Below, piece by piece: positions 22,027 through 31,060 of a stretch of 64,000 nt of DNA (position 1 is its first letter; every line of letters starts with the position of its first letter). The stretch is from Frondihabitans sp. PAMC 28766 (GTDB lineage Bacteria; Actinomycetota; Actinomycetes; Actinomycetales; Microbacteriaceae), in contig NZ_CP014513.1 of NCBI RefSeq assembly GCF_001577365.1, positions 2,480,001 to 2,544,000 on the forward strand. The letters are read 5' to 3'. The position numbers and the translations under genes are program-made. The notes under the pieces are model-generated. The model did not search any database, was not told where the DNA came from, and worked only from the letters and a program-made list of their open reading frames with translations.

Positions 22027-23449
22027 GACCGTGACCTCACACCCCGTCGAGCCGACCGACCCCGAACTCGCAGACAAGCTGCGCGAAGCCGTCCAGGGCG
22101 GCCTGCCGAAAGCGATCGCCGATCTGTCCGCTCTGGTCAGGATCCCGTCGGTCTCGTGGGATGCCTTCGACCCGTCGACCGTCTCCGCCAGTGCCGACGC
22201 CGTGGCGGCCCTGGTCGAGAGCACGGGCCTGTTCGACTCCGTGAAGACGAGCCGGGCGCCGATCGAGGGCGACGTGCTCGGGCATCCCGCCGTCCTCGCT
22301 ACCCGTACGGCGAAGAACGGCCGCCCGACCGTGCTCCTGTACGCGCACCACGACGTGCAGCCCGAGGGCGACCACGACCTGTGGGAGACTCCGCCGTTCG
22401 AGCCCACCGTGCGCGGTGACCGCCTCTACGGCCGCGGCGCCTCTGACGACAAGGCCGGCGTCATGACGCACGTGGGCGCCCTCCGCGCCGCCGCCGAGGT
22501 CATCGGCGACGACCTGCAGGTCGGCATCGTCGTCTTCATCGAGGGCGAGGAGGAGTTCGGCTCGCGCTCGTTCACGAACTTCCTCGCGCAGCACCGGTCA
22601 GAGCTCGCCTCCGACCTCATCATCGTGGCCGACGCGGACAACTGGAGCATCGACGTTCCGGCCCTCACGGTGGGCCTCCGCGGCAACGTGACCTTCCGCC
22701 TCACGGTCAAGACCCTCGAGCACGCCTCGCACTCGGGTATGTACGGTGGGGCGGTGCCCGACGGCATGATGGCCATGATCAAGCTGCTGGCCACCCTCCA
22801 CGACGACGCAGGATCCGTGGCGGTCGCCGGCATGACGGGGCAGGACAACGACTACCCCGACTACCCGGAGGCGAAGCTCCGTGCCGAGGCTGCGCTGCTC
22901 GAGGGCGTCACGCCGATCGGCACGGGGCACGTGCTCAGCCGCCTCTGGTCGAAGCCGTCGATCACGGTGACCGGCATCGACGCGCCGACCGTCGCGAACG
23001 CGTCGAACACGCTGAGCCCGTCGACTTCGGTGCGCATCAGCGCTCGCGTCGCCCCCGGCCAGACCGCCGACGAGGCGTTCGAGGCGCTGCGCGCCCACCT
23101 CGTCGAGCACGCTCCGTTCGGCGCCACGATCGAGATCTCGGACGTCGACCGCGGCGACCCGTTCGTCGTCGACACGACCGGCTGGGGCTTCGCCGAGGGC
23201 ATGACCGCGCTCGAGGAGGGCTGGGGTACCACGCCGGTCGAGACCGGGATCGGCGGCTCGATCCCGTTCATCTCGGACCTCGCCGAGGTGTTCCCCGAGG
23301 CGCAGATCCTCGTCACCGGCGTCGAGGACCCCGACACGCGAGCCCACAGCCCGAACGAGTCGCAGCACCTGGGCGTCCTACACCGCTCGATCCTGAGTGA
23401 GGCCATCCTTCTGGCTCGTCTCGACACGCGAGAGGGCTTCGGAGCCTGA
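22025..23449 (+). CDS. M20 family dipeptidase/deacylase
   Basis: Cytosolic zinc peptidase of the M20 family (474 residues from ATG 22025). The metal-ligand motif YAHHDVQPEG and the catalytic glutamate motif FIEGEEEFGSRS are clear, with GRGASDDKAG between them and a dimerisation domain following. The sequence resembles the Dug1/carnosinase-type dipeptidase branch more than DapE or ArgE. The substrate is unknown. An earlier in-frame ATG (21968) would extend into the opposite gene and is unlikely. Confidence 0.88.
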   Translation: MTVTSHPVEPTDPELADKLREAVQGGLPKAIADLSALVRIPSVSWDAFDPSTVSASADAVAALVESTGLFDSVKTSRAPIEGDVLGHPAVLATRTAKNGRPTVLLYAHHDVQPEGDHDLWETPPFEPTVRGDRLYGRGASDDKAGVMTHVGALRAAAEVIGDDLQVGIVVFIEGEEEFGSRSFTNFLAQHRSELASDLIIVADADNWSIDVPALTVGLRGNVTFRLTVKTLEHASHSGMYGGAVPDGMMAMIKLLATLHDDAGSVAVAGMTGQDNDYPDYPEAKLRAEAALLEGVTPIGTGHVLSRLWSKPSITVTGIDAPTVANASNTLSPSTSVRISARVAPGQTADEAFEALRAHLVEHAPFGATIEISDVDRGDPFVVDTTGWGFAEGMTALEEGWGTTPVETGIGGSIPFISDLAEVFPEAQILVTGVEDPDTRAHSPNESQHLGVLHRSILSEAILLARLDTREGFGA

Positions 23450-23476
23450 GGGCTCGACTCGCCCAGGCGACCCGCT

Positions 23477-23482
23477 TAGACT
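23477..23482 (+). promoter_or_regulatory. Putative -10 box for the Fe-S carrier gene
   Basis: TAGACT about 44 nt before ATG 23526. A GAAGGAGG ribosome site follows at about 23513-23520. Confidence 0.35.
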
Positions 23483-23525
23483 CGAATGGTGCGCTCGTTC
23501 GCGCACCCCGCACGAAGGAGGCACC

Positions 23526-23906
23526 ATGACAGACATCGCAACCGCTCCTGTCGACGCCGCGAAGCTCGACGAGCTCCCCACCCACGGGGTCGGCCTCAGC
23601 GCCGCCGCCGCCGACAAGGTCAAGAGCCTTCTCACGCAGGAGGGTCGCGACGACCTCCGACTGCGTGTCGCCGTGCAGCCGGGTGGCTGCTCGGGCCTCA
23701 TCTACCAGCTCTACTTCGACGAGCGTCTGCTCGAGAACGATGCGACGCGCGACTTCGACGGCGTCGAGGTCGTCGTCGACAAGATGAGCGTTCCCTATCT
23801 CGACGGTGCCTCGATCGACTTCGAAGACACCATCGAGAAGCAGGGCTTCACCATCGACAACCCGAACGCTCAGGGCAGCTGCGCCTGCGGCGACAGCTTC
23901 CACTGA
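23526..23906 (+). CDS. erpA: A-type iron-sulfur cluster insertion protein (ErpA/IscA family)
   Basis: Carrier that delivers Fe-S clusters to target proteins. It has 126 residues from ATG 23526 behind a strong GAAGGAGG. The three cluster cysteines are visible: VQPGGCSGLIY near residue 58 and CACGDSFH at the C-terminus. It sits directly upstream of the oxidase operon and close to the Rieske protein gene, a location common in actinobacteria. A strong terminator-like hairpin follows. Confidence 0.92.
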   Translation: MTDIATAPVDAAKLDELPTHGVGLSAAAADKVKSLLTQEGRDDLRLRVAVQPGGCSGLIYQLYFDERLLENDATRDFDGVEVVVDKMSVPYLDGASIDFEDTIEKQGFTIDNPNAQGSCACGDSFH

Positions 23907-23959
23907 TTCAGAGGCTTTCAAGGGCAAACGGGGCTCGTCGTGAGGCGGCTTTCAGCCAT

Positions 23960-23995
23960 CGAAGGGGAACCATCCAGGCGGGTGGTTCCCCTTCG
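23960..23995 (+). terminator. Hairpin terminator after the Fe-S carrier gene
   Basis: A perfect 13-bp stem, CGAAGGGGAACCA (23960-23972) with TGGTTCCCCTTCG (23983-23995), and a 10-nt loop. No immediate T-run; a T6 run lies about 20 nt further on. Confidence 0.65.
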
Positions 23996-24082
23996 TGCAT
24001 TCTCGAGCCGCGTGTCGGTTTTTTCGTCTCGGAGTCGACAGACCCGCCCGGCCCTGCGACAAAAGCACCACCTGCCTGCGAG

Positions 24083-24088
24083 TAGGCT
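24083..24088 (+). promoter_or_regulatory. Putative -10 box for ctaCDF
   Basis: TAGGCT about 66 nt upstream of the ctaC GTG, downstream of the terminator-like hairpin. Confidence 0.4.
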
Positions 24089-24154
24089 AAGCATGTTCCG
24101 TCTCTTTCTGGGAGCCTGGACACGCCCCACACTCGCGTCATCCGAGAGGTAACA

Positions 24155-25054
24155 GTGCGCTCAAAACGTCGTCTTCGTCTGGCAGCCCTTCCCGCGGCCG
24201 CCGGCCTGATCCTGGCCTTGTCGGGCTGTTCGCAGCAGGAGCTCCGCGGCTGGCTGCCCGGAACCTCCGACAATGTGACGAACCACACCAGCGCCACCAT
24301 CGGCCTGTGGGTCACTTCCTGGATCGTTCTCCTCGCTGTCGGTCTGATCACCTGGGCCCTCATCATCTGGGCCGTCGTCGTCTACCGCCGCCGGAAGAAC
24401 CAGACCGGCCTCCCCGTGCAGCTGCGCTACAACATGCCGATCGAGATCTTCTACACGATCGTTCCGCTGTTCCTCGTCCTCGGCTTCTTCTTCTTCACCG
24501 CCCGCGACCAGGCCAACATCGAGAAGCCGACGGCTCACCCCTACGCGAAGATCACGGTCTACGGCAAGCGCTGGGCGTGGGACTTCCAGTACAACGACAC
24601 CGCCGACATCAAGAACAGCGTCTACACCCAGGGCATCCAGGCTCAAGAGCTCGGCAACGGCAACGTCGACGAGTCGAAGCTGCCGGTGCTCTACCTGCCC
24701 AAGGGCAAGAGCGTCGAGATCGAGCTCAAGTCGCGCGACGTCATCCACGACTTCTGGGTCATCGACTTCCTCTACAAGAAGGACATGATTCCCGGCAAGA
24801 CCAACTACGAGTACTTCACTCCGATGAAGGAGGGCACGTACGCCGGCAAGTGCGCCGAGCTGTGCGGCGAGTACCACTCGCTCATGCTCTTCAACGTGAA
24901 GGTCGTCTCGCCGTCCGCGTACCAGGACTACCTCGCGACGCTCCGCCAAGACGGAAACGTCGGCGACATCGGCAACTCGTACGACCAAGGCACGAACAAC
25001 CCCACCAACACCGCTCCCGTCGCCGCCGGCGCCACGAGCACCTCGAGTAAGTAA
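24155..25054 (+). CDS. ctaC: Cytochrome c oxidase subunit II
   Basis: CuA-bearing subunit of the aa3 oxidase. It has 299 residues from GTG 24155, preceded by GAGAGGTAAC. The signal peptide ends in the lipobox LALSGC, so it is probably a lipoprotein. Two membrane helices follow ([39 protein letters not shown]). The periplasmic cupredoxin domain contains the aromatic WAWDFQY and the CuA ligands [13 protein letters not shown] Thr/Ala-rich tail ends the protein. It leads the ctaC-ctaD-ctaF operon. Confidence 0.96.
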   Translation: MRSKRRLRLAALPAAAGLILALSGCSQQELRGWLPGTSDNVTNHTSATIGLWVTSWIVLLAVGLITWALIIWAVVVYRRRKNQTGLPVQLRYNMPIEIFYTIVPLFLVLGFFFFTARDQANIEKPTAHPYAKITVYGKRWAWDFQYNDTADIKNSVYTQGIQAQELGNGNVDESKLPVLYLPKGKSVEIELKSRDVIHDFWVIDFLYKKDMIPGKTNYEYFTPMKEGTYAGKCAELCGEYHSLMLFNVKVVSPSAYQDYLATLRQDGNVGDIGNSYDQGTNNPTNTAPVAAGATSTSSK

Positions 25055-25065
25055 GGCAGCGTTCG

Positions 25066-26811
25066 ATGAGCTCAGCCACCGCAACCCGCCCCGCCACAGG
25101 GGGGCAATCTTCCGGTCAGAACTTCACCACGACACGTGTCGGGCGCAAGGGCAACGTCGTCGTCAGGTGGGTCACGTCGACCGACCACAAGGTGCTCGGC
25201 TACCTCTACCTGATCACGTCGTTCATGTACTTCCTCGTGGGCGGTGTGATGGCCCTGGTCATCCGCGCTCAGCTCTTCGAGCCGGGCCTGTCGGTCGTGG
25301 CCACGAAAGAGCAGTACAACCAGCTGTTCACGATGCACGGCACGATCATGCTGCTGCTGTTCGCGACACCGTTGTTCTCGGGGTTCGCGAACGCGGTGAT
25401 GCCGCTGCAGATCGGCGCGCCCGACGTCGCGTTCCCGCGACTGAACGCCTTCGCCTTCTGGCTCTACTTCTTCGGCGCGCTCGTCGTCATGGCCGGCTTC
25501 CTCACCCCGCAGGGTGCGGCCTCGTTCGGATGGTTCGCGTACGCGCCTCTGTCAGACACGACGTTCACTCCAGGGTTAGGCGGAAACCTCTGGGTCTTCG
25601 GGCTGGCGCTGACAGGCTTCTCGACGATCCTCGGTGCAGTCAACTTCATCACCACGATCATCACCATGCGTGCGCCCGGCATGACGATGTTCCGGATGCC
25701 GATCTTCACTTGGAACACGCTCGTCACCTCGATCCTCGTGATCATGGCCTTCCCGGTGCTCGCTGCGGCACTGTTCGGTTTAGGGTTCGACCGAGTATTC
25801 GATGCCAACGTCTTCAATCCGGCGAACGGTGGGGCGATCCTCTGGCAGCATCTGTTCTGGTTCTTCGGGCACCCCGAGGTGTACATCATCGCGCTGCCGT
25901 TCTTCGGCATCGTCTCCGAGGTGTTCCCGGTCTTCAGCCGTAAGCCGATCTTCGGCTACAAGACGCTGATCTATGCGACCATCGCCATTGCCGCCCTCTC
26001 GGTCACCGTGTGGGCTCACCACATGTACGTGACTGGATCAGTGCTGCTGCCGTTCTTCTCTCTGATGACGATGCTCATCGCCGTGCCGACGGGTGTGAAG
26101 ATCTTCAACTGGGTCGGCACCATGTGGCGGGGCTCGATCACCTTCGAGACGCCCATGCTGTGGGCGATCGGCTTCCTCATCACGTTCACCTTCGGTGGCC
26201 TGACCGGCGTGATCCTGGCTTCGCCGCCGCTCGATTTCCACGTCTCCGACTCGTACTTCGTCGTGGCGCACTTCCACTACGTGGTCTTCGGCACCGTCGT
26301 CTTCGCGATGTTCTCCGGGTTCTACTTCTGGTGGCCGAAGTGGACGGGCAAGATGCTCAACGAGCGTCTGGGCAAGGTGCACTTCTGGTTGCTGTTCATC
26401 GGCTTCCACACGACCTTCCTGATCCAGCACTGGCTGGGTGTGCTCGGTATGCCGCGTCGGTACGCGACCTACCAGCCGAGCGACGGGTTCACGTGGATGA
26501 ACCAGCTGTCGACCACCGGGGCCATGCTGCTCGGTGTCTCGATGCTGCCCTTCGTCTACAACGTCTACATCACGGCTCGGCTCGCGCCGAAGGTCGCGGT
26601 GAACGACCCCTGGGGTTACGGCCGCTCGCTCGAGTGGGCGACATCCTGCCCGCCGCCGCGCCACAACTTCACGTCGATCCCACGTATCCGTTCGGAGTCA
26701 CCGGCGTTCGACCTCAACCACCCCGAGGCGGGCCTGCCCGTCGGCATCGGGCCGTTGAAAGACGCGCCGGACGCCCCAACCTACGACGCATCGTCAGAGA
26801 GTGTGAAATAG
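25066..26811 (+). CDS. ctaD: Cytochrome c oxidase subunit I
   Basis: Catalytic heme-copper subunit that reduces O2 and pumps protons. It has 581 residues with about 12 membrane spans. Heme and CuB ligands are visible: His in [11 protein letters not shown], the cross-linked His-Tyr pair in [11 protein letters not shown], the CuB pair in [10 protein letters not shown], and two His in [11 protein letters not shown]. The C-terminal SCPPPRHNF stretch is typical of actinobacterial CtaD. The gene lies 11 nt after ctaC. Confidence 0.97.
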   Translation: MSSATATRPATGGQSSGQNFTTTRVGRKGNVVVRWVTSTDHKVLGYLYLITSFMYFLVGGVMALVIRAQLFEPGLSVVATKEQYNQLFTMHGTIMLLLFATPLFSGFANAVMPLQIGAPDVAFPRLNAFAFWLYFFGALVVMAGFLTPQGAASFGWFAYAPLSDTTFTPGLGGNLWVFGLALTGFSTILGAVNFITTIITMRAPGMTMFRMPIFTWNTLVTSILVIMAFPVLAAALFGLGFDRVFDANVFNPANGGAILWQHLFWFFGHPEVYIIALPFFGIVSEVFPVFSRKPIFGYKTLIYATIAIAALSVTVWAHHMYVTGSVLLPFFSLMTMLIAVPTGVKIFNWVGTMWRGSITFETPMLWAIGFLITFTFGGLTGVILASPPLDFHVSDSYFVVAHFHYVVFGTVVFAMFSGFYFWWPKWTGKMLNERLGKVHFWLLFIGFHTTFLIQHWLGVLGMPRRYATYQPSDGFTWMNQLSTTGAMLLGVSMLPFVYNVYITARLAPKVAVNDPWGYGRSLEWATSCPPPRHNFTSIPRIRSESPAFDLNHPEAGLPVGIGPLKDAPDAPTYDASSESVK

Positions 26812-26817
26812 CCAGCC

Positions 26818-27240
26818 ATGAGAGCTCAATCCAATATTTTCTGGGTCCTCGCCGGCTTCTTCATCGTTTCCGACGCGGCCTACACGATCTGGAGCCTGAT
26901 CTCCGCCGAGTTCCACAAGGTCGAGTGGACGGGCACGGTCGGCATCGGCCTGGCCGCTGTCATGGCGATCTTCCTCGGGTTCTACATGAACCGGTCGCAC
27001 TTCGCCCAGAGCGGTGAGTTGCCCGAAGACCGCCTCGACGCCAACATCGACGACGGCGACCCTGAGATCGGCTTCTTCAACCCGTGGAGCTGGTGGCCCA
27101 TCGCCCTGGCCGCTGGCGCGACGCTGTGCTTCCTCGGTCTGGCCATCGGCACCTGGATCTGCTTCTTCGGCGGGGCGATCGTCGCGGTCACCCTCGTCGG
27201 ATGGGTCTTCGAGAACTACCGGGGCATTCACCAACACTGA
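26818..27240 (+). CDS. ctaF: Cytochrome c oxidase subunit IV (CtaF)
   Basis: Small actinobacterial subunit of the aa3 oxidase. It has 140 residues and four hydrophobic segments, starting NIFWVLAGFFIVSDAAYTIW. The charged loop SGELPEDRLDANIDDGDPEIGFFNPWSWWP carries the conserved GFFNPWSWWP segment. It starts 6 nt after ctaD, has no obvious ribosome site, and ends the operon before a terminator. Confidence 0.92.
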   Translation: MRAQSNIFWVLAGFFIVSDAAYTIWSLISAEFHKVEWTGTVGIGLAAVMAIFLGFYMNRSHFAQSGELPEDRLDANIDDGDPEIGFFNPWSWWPIALAAGATLCFLGLAIGTWICFFGGAIVAVTLVGWVFENYRGIHQH

Positions 27241-27260
27241 CTGCTGTTGTCGTTCTGCCG

Positions 27261-27300
27261 AGCGGGGCGTCACCTACGGGTGCCGCCCCGCTTTGTTCTG
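27261..27300 (+). terminator. Rho-independent terminator of the ctaCDF operon
   Basis: AGCGGGGCG (27261-27269) pairs with CGCCCCGCT (27284-27292), with further pairing inside the loop, followed by TTTGTTCT. It begins 20 nt after the ctaF stop. Confidence 0.75.
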
Positions 27301-27317
27301 CCAGCCACGCGGTCGAG

Positions 27318-27323
27318 TAGCGT
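27318..27323 (+). promoter_or_regulatory. Putative -10 box for the aldo/keto reductase gene
   Basis: TAGCGT 7 nt before ATG 27331, immediately after the ctaF terminator. A leaderless start is likely. Confidence 0.35.
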
Positions 27324-27330
27324 TCGGAGT

Positions 27331-28152
27331 ATGACTGCACTGACCGATAAGTTCACTCTTTCCAACGGTGTCGAGATCCCGAAGATCGGGTTCGGCACCT
27401 GGCAGATCCCCGACGGGGCGCCCGCCTACGAGTCTGTGGCCGAGGCCCTGAAAATCGGCTACCGGCACATCGACACGGCCCGCGCCTATGGCAATGAGGC
27501 CAGTGTCGGCCGCGCCGTCCGCGACAGCGGCATCCCTCGTGATGACATCTTCATCACCACGAAGCTGCCGGCCGAGGTCAAGGACTACGACGAGGCCAAA
27601 GCCAGCTTCGAGACGACGATGTCGCTCCTCGAGCTGGACCGCGTCGACCTCTACCTGATCCACGCGCCGTGGCCGTGGTCTGACATGGGTTCCGATCATC
27701 GGGACGGCAACGTCGCGGCGTGGAAGGCCATGGAAGAGATCTACCAGGCGGGGCGTTCACGATCCATCGGCGTGTCCAACTTCGACGTGGCCGACCTCGA
27801 ATCTCTGATCGAAAGCACGGACGTCGTGCCGCACGCCAACCAGATCCGCTGGTTCATCGGCAACACGCAGCACGACACCACTGCGTATTGCAAGGCCAAT
27901 GGCATCCTCGTGGAGGGGTATTCGCCGTTGGCGACAGGGGCAATCCTCCACAACCCGGATGTGACCCGCATTGCCGACAAGTATCACCGCTCGGTGGCGC
28001 AGATCTGCATCCGCTATCTCCTCGAGAACAACGTGCTGCCCTTGCCGAAGACGACGACCCCGTCGCGGATGGCCGAGAATGCCGATGTCGACTTCGAGAT
28101 CAGCGGCGACGATCTCGGGACTCTCGACGGTCTCGTCGACACCGTGGCCTGA
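27331..28152 (+). CDS. Aldo/keto reductase
   Basis: NADPH-dependent AKR-family oxidoreductase (273 residues), probably acting on small aldehydes or ketones. The catalytic tetrad is visible: Asp in HIDTARAYGN, Tyr in the same segment, Lys in ITTKLPAEV and His in YLIHAPWP. The cofactor region LPLPKTTTPSRMAEN replaces the common IPKS motif. It has its own promoter-like box and sits between two terminators, so it is likely independent of the oxidase genes around it. The substrate is unknown. Confidence 0.9.
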   Translation: MTALTDKFTLSNGVEIPKIGFGTWQIPDGAPAYESVAEALKIGYRHIDTARAYGNEASVGRAVRDSGIPRDDIFITTKLPAEVKDYDEAKASFETTMSLLELDRVDLYLIHAPWPWSDMGSDHRDGNVAAWKAMEEIYQAGRSRSIGVSNFDVADLESLIESTDVVPHANQIRWFIGNTQHDTTAYCKANGILVEGYSPLATGAILHNPDVTRIADKYHRSVAQICIRYLLENNVLPLPKTTTPSRMAENADVDFEISGDDLGTLDGLVDTVA

Positions 28153-28173
28153 CCGCCGGGACAGACGACAAGC

Positions 28174-28209
28174 AGAAGGCCCGCCCACGCGATCGTGGGC
28201 GGGCCTTCT
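28174..28209. terminator. Bidirectional terminator between the aldo/keto reductase and qcrB
   Basis: A perfect 16-bp stem: AGAAGGCCCGCCCACG (28174-28189) and its complement at 28194-28209, with loop CGAT. It lies between two converging genes and probably serves both. Confidence 0.8.
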
Positions 28210-28227
28210 GGCGCGGGGGAGTGGAGC

Positions 28228-29919
28228 CTAGTGCTGCGAGCCCGACTCGATCTCGCCGTGCTCGGAGTGGGCGTGTGCGGCCTCGAGTTCGGACGGGGTA
28301 ACGGGCGCGATGCGGTCTTCGAAGAAGAAGCCGGAGATCGCGGCCCGCGCACGCTCGATCGGGGTGATGACACCCTTGTCGTTGGGGCGTGCCATGAGCG
28401 GCTCGTACTCGTTGAAGCTCGTGAGGCTCCACAGCTCGTACGCGTCGAGAGGCTGGTGCACCTCGATGAACTCGCCGCCGGGGAGACGCACGATGCGACC
28501 CGACTCGTGCCCGTGCAGGGCGACCTCGCGGTCTTTCTTCTGGAGTGCGAGGCAGACGCGCTTCGTCACCCAGAAGGCGATGAACGGCCCGATCACTGCG
28601 AAGAACTGCATCACGTGGATGACCTGCTCGACCGACAGCTTGAAGTGCGTCGCCATCAGGTCGGACGAGGCAGCACCCCAGAGTGCCGCGTAGAGAACCA
28701 TGAACGCCGCACCGAAGCCGGTGCGCGTCGGAGCGTTGCGCGGTCGGTCAAGGATGTGGTGCTCGCGCTTGTCGCCCGTGACCCAACCTTCGATGAACGG
28801 GTACAGCGCAACTGTCCCGAGCAGGCCGACCAGAACGACGATCGGAACCAGGATGTTGAAGGAGACGAGATAGCCGCCCCAGCTGACTTCCCAGTGCGGT
28901 GGTACGAGGCGAAGCGCTCCGTCGGCAAAGCCGATGTACCAGTCCGGCTGCGTACCCGCCGAGATCGGTGAGGGGTCGTAGGGGCCGTACGTCCAGACCG
29001 GGTTGATCGTGAACAGCGACGCGATGAGGACGATGACACCGAAGACGATGAAGAAGAATCCACCGGCCTTCGCGGCGAACACCGGCATGACCGGCACGCC
29101 CACGACATTGTCGTTCGTCTTGCCCGGGCCTGCCCACTGCGTGTGCTTGTTGATGACGAGCAGCAACAAGTGCGCGCCGAGCATGGCTATGAGGAGAGCC
29201 GGCAGGAGCATGATGTGCAGCGAGAACAACCTGCCCACGATCGCCGTGCCCGGGAACTCTCCGCCGAAGAGCAGATACGAGATCCAGACGCCGACCACCG
29301 GTATCGCCTCGACCATGCCGGCGATGATTCGCAGACCGTTGCCCGACAGGAGGTCGTCGGGCAGCGAGTAGCCGGTGAACCCCTCGGCGAGGGCCAGCAC
29401 GAAGAGGACGAAGCCGATGAACCAGTTCAGCTCGCGAGGCTTGCGGAAGGCGCCGGTGAAGTAGATGCGCAGCATGTGCAGGCCGATGGCCGCGATGAAG
29501 AGCAGGGCCGCCCAGTGGTGGATCTGACGGAACAGCAGGCCACCGCGCACGTCGAACGAGATGTTCAGCGTCGACTGAAGCGCGGCCGACATGTTGATGC
29601 CCTTGAGGGGCACGTACGTGCCCTGGTAGGTCACCTCGGCCATGGACGGCTGGAAGAAGAACGTCAGGAACGTGCCCGAGAGCAGGATCACGACGAACGA
29701 GTAGAGCGCGACCTCACCGAGCATGAACGACCAGTGGTCGGGGAAGATCTTGCGACCCACCTCTTTGACCAGGCCGGAGATCGATGTGCGCTCGTCGACG
29801 TAGTTGGCCGCGGCGCCCATGAACTTCATGCCCTTGGCGGGGCGGAGGGGCAGGTTGCCCTGCTCTGCGTACGAGAACTCGTGCGTCTCGTCGTTGGTGG
29901 AGGGGGTTGTCGTGATCAT
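28228..29919 (-). CDS. qcrB: Cytochrome bc1 complex cytochrome b subunit
   Basis: Di-heme cytochrome b of the menaquinol-cytochrome c reductase. It has 563 residues, with the long C-terminal region usual in actinobacteria. Membrane helices carry heme-ligand histidines in IHHWAALLFIAAIGLHMLR and SLHIMLLPALLIAMLGAHL, and the quinol-site sequence PPHWE is present. It overlaps the qcrA stop by 4 bases and ends the ctaE-qcrC-qcrA-qcrB operon. With CtaCDEF it forms the known bc1-aa3 supercomplex. Confidence 0.96.
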   Translation of the reverse strand: MITTTPSTNDETHEFSYAEQGNLPLRPAKGMKFMGAAANYVDERTSISGLVKEVGRKIFPDHWSFMLGEVALYSFVVILLSGTFLTFFFQPSMAEVTYQGTYVPLKGINMSAALQSTLNISFDVRGGLLFRQIHHWAALLFIAAIGLHMLRIYFTGAFRKPRELNWFIGFVLFVLALAEGFTGYSLPDDLLSGNGLRIIAGMVEAIPVVGVWISYLLFGGEFPGTAIVGRLFSLHIMLLPALLIAMLGAHLLLLVINKHTQWAGPGKTNDNVVGVPVMPVFAAKAGGFFFIVFGVIVLIASLFTINPVWTYGPYDPSPISAGTQPDWYIGFADGALRLVPPHWEVSWGGYLVSFNILVPIVVLVGLLGTVALYPFIEGWVTGDKREHHILDRPRNAPTRTGFGAAFMVLYAALWGAASSDLMATHFKLSVEQVIHVMQFFAVIGPFIAFWVTKRVCLALQKKDREVALHGHESGRIVRLPGGEFIEVHQPLDAYELWSLTSFNEYEPLMARPNDKGVITPIERARAAISGFFFEDRIAPVTPSELEAAHAHSEHGEIESGSQH

Positions 29920-30983
29920 TTGTCGCGCTCCCAGAAGCTCGGGCCCACAGGTTCGTGGAAGTCACTCTGAGCTACGAGGTAGCCATCCGCGTCGACCTCG
30001 ATCGGCAGCTGAGGCAGCGGCCGGCTCGCAGGCCCGAAGATGACCGCGCAGTTCTGGGTGACGTCGAACGTCGACTGGTGGCAGGGGCAGAGAAGGTGGT
30101 GCGTCTGCTGCTCGTAGAGGGCCACGGGGCACCCGACATGCGTGCAGATCTTGGAATAGGCAACGATTCCGTTGTACTGCCAGTTCTCGCGGCCTGCAGG
30201 TTCGTGCAGGTCGTCGGGGTTCAACCTCATGAGGAGAACGGCGGCTTTGGCTTTCTCTTCGAGCATGTCGTCGCTGGTGAGAAGGTTCTCGGGGATCACA
30301 TGGAACACCGAGCCGATCGTCACGTCGGTTGCCTTGATGCGCGTGCCCGTGGGGTCGAGCGTCAGGTGCATGCCCTTTTTCCAGAGGGTCTGCTTCAGGA
30401 CCACGTTCGGGTCGACGCTCGGAGCGAGATCGCGGAAGATCACGACGCCCGGAAGGATGAAGGCGACCAGGGCGCCGAAGAGGCTGTTGCGGATCAGGGC
30501 GCGTCGGCCGAAGCCGGACTCCTTGTTGCCGAGGGCGAAGACCTCGGCGGCCTTCTCACGCGTCGGGGCGGAGCCCTTCGTGAGGTGCCGCATCTCGGTG
30601 ATCTCACGGGCGGGCATAAGCGTCTTGGACCAGTGGACCGCGCCGACGCCGATGGAGAGCAGACCGAGGGCGATGCCCAGGCCGAGGAAAAGGTTGTTCA
30701 GGCGGATCGAGTGCGTGTCGCCGGGCTTGATCGGGAAGGCGATGTAAGCCGCGACCGCGAGGCAGCTGAAGATGACCGACAGGAAGAAGAGAGCCGAGAC
30801 CTGGCGCTCGGCGAGCTTTTCTTCTCGAGGGTCTTTGTCGGTGACGCGAAGCCGGTGCGGCGGCTCGCCGGGGTTCTCGAACGCCTCGGTCGGGATGACC
30901 GCGGTGCCGGACGAGATCGGACGAGGCTCATTCTGAGCGACAGCCGACCCCGGTGCGGGGGTCTCGTCGTCGTGATCTGCCAT
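29916..30983 (-). CDS. qcrA: Cytochrome bc1 complex Rieske iron-sulfur subunit
   Basis: Rieske protein that passes electrons from menaquinol to the c-type hemes. It has 355 residues. An acidic N-terminal tail is followed by three membrane helices, the actinobacterial arrangement, then the Rieske domain. Its 2Fe-2S ligands are in CTHVGCPV and CPCHQSTFD near residues 280-305. The ribosome site GAAAGG lies upstream of ATG 30983. The stop overlaps qcrB as ATGA. Confidence 0.96.
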   Translation of the reverse strand: MADHDDETPAPGSAVAQNEPRPISSGTAVIPTEAFENPGEPPHRLRVTDKDPREEKLAERQVSALFFLSVIFSCLAVAAYIAFPIKPGDTHSIRLNNLFLGLGIALGLLSIGVGAVHWSKTLMPAREITEMRHLTKGSAPTREKAAEVFALGNKESGFGRRALIRNSLFGALVAFILPGVVIFRDLAPSVDPNVVLKQTLWKKGMHLTLDPTGTRIKATDVTIGSVFHVIPENLLTSDDMLEEKAKAAVLLMRLNPDDLHEPAGRENWQYNGIVAYSKICTHVGCPVALYEQQTHHLLCPCHQSTFDVTQNCAVIFGPASRPLPQLPIEVDADGYLVAQSDFHEPVGPSFWERDK

Positions 30984-31060
30984 GATGCTGCCTTTCGGTG
31001 AGTGCAGGACTCGGGAGTTCGTGACTCGCGAGAAGAGAGTGCGGGGTCGGCGTTACCGGA

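Noticed and set aside
23907..24154. Riboswitch before ctaC
   Set aside because: The strong hairpin there is explained as the terminator of the upstream Fe-S carrier gene; no riboswitch core was recognised.
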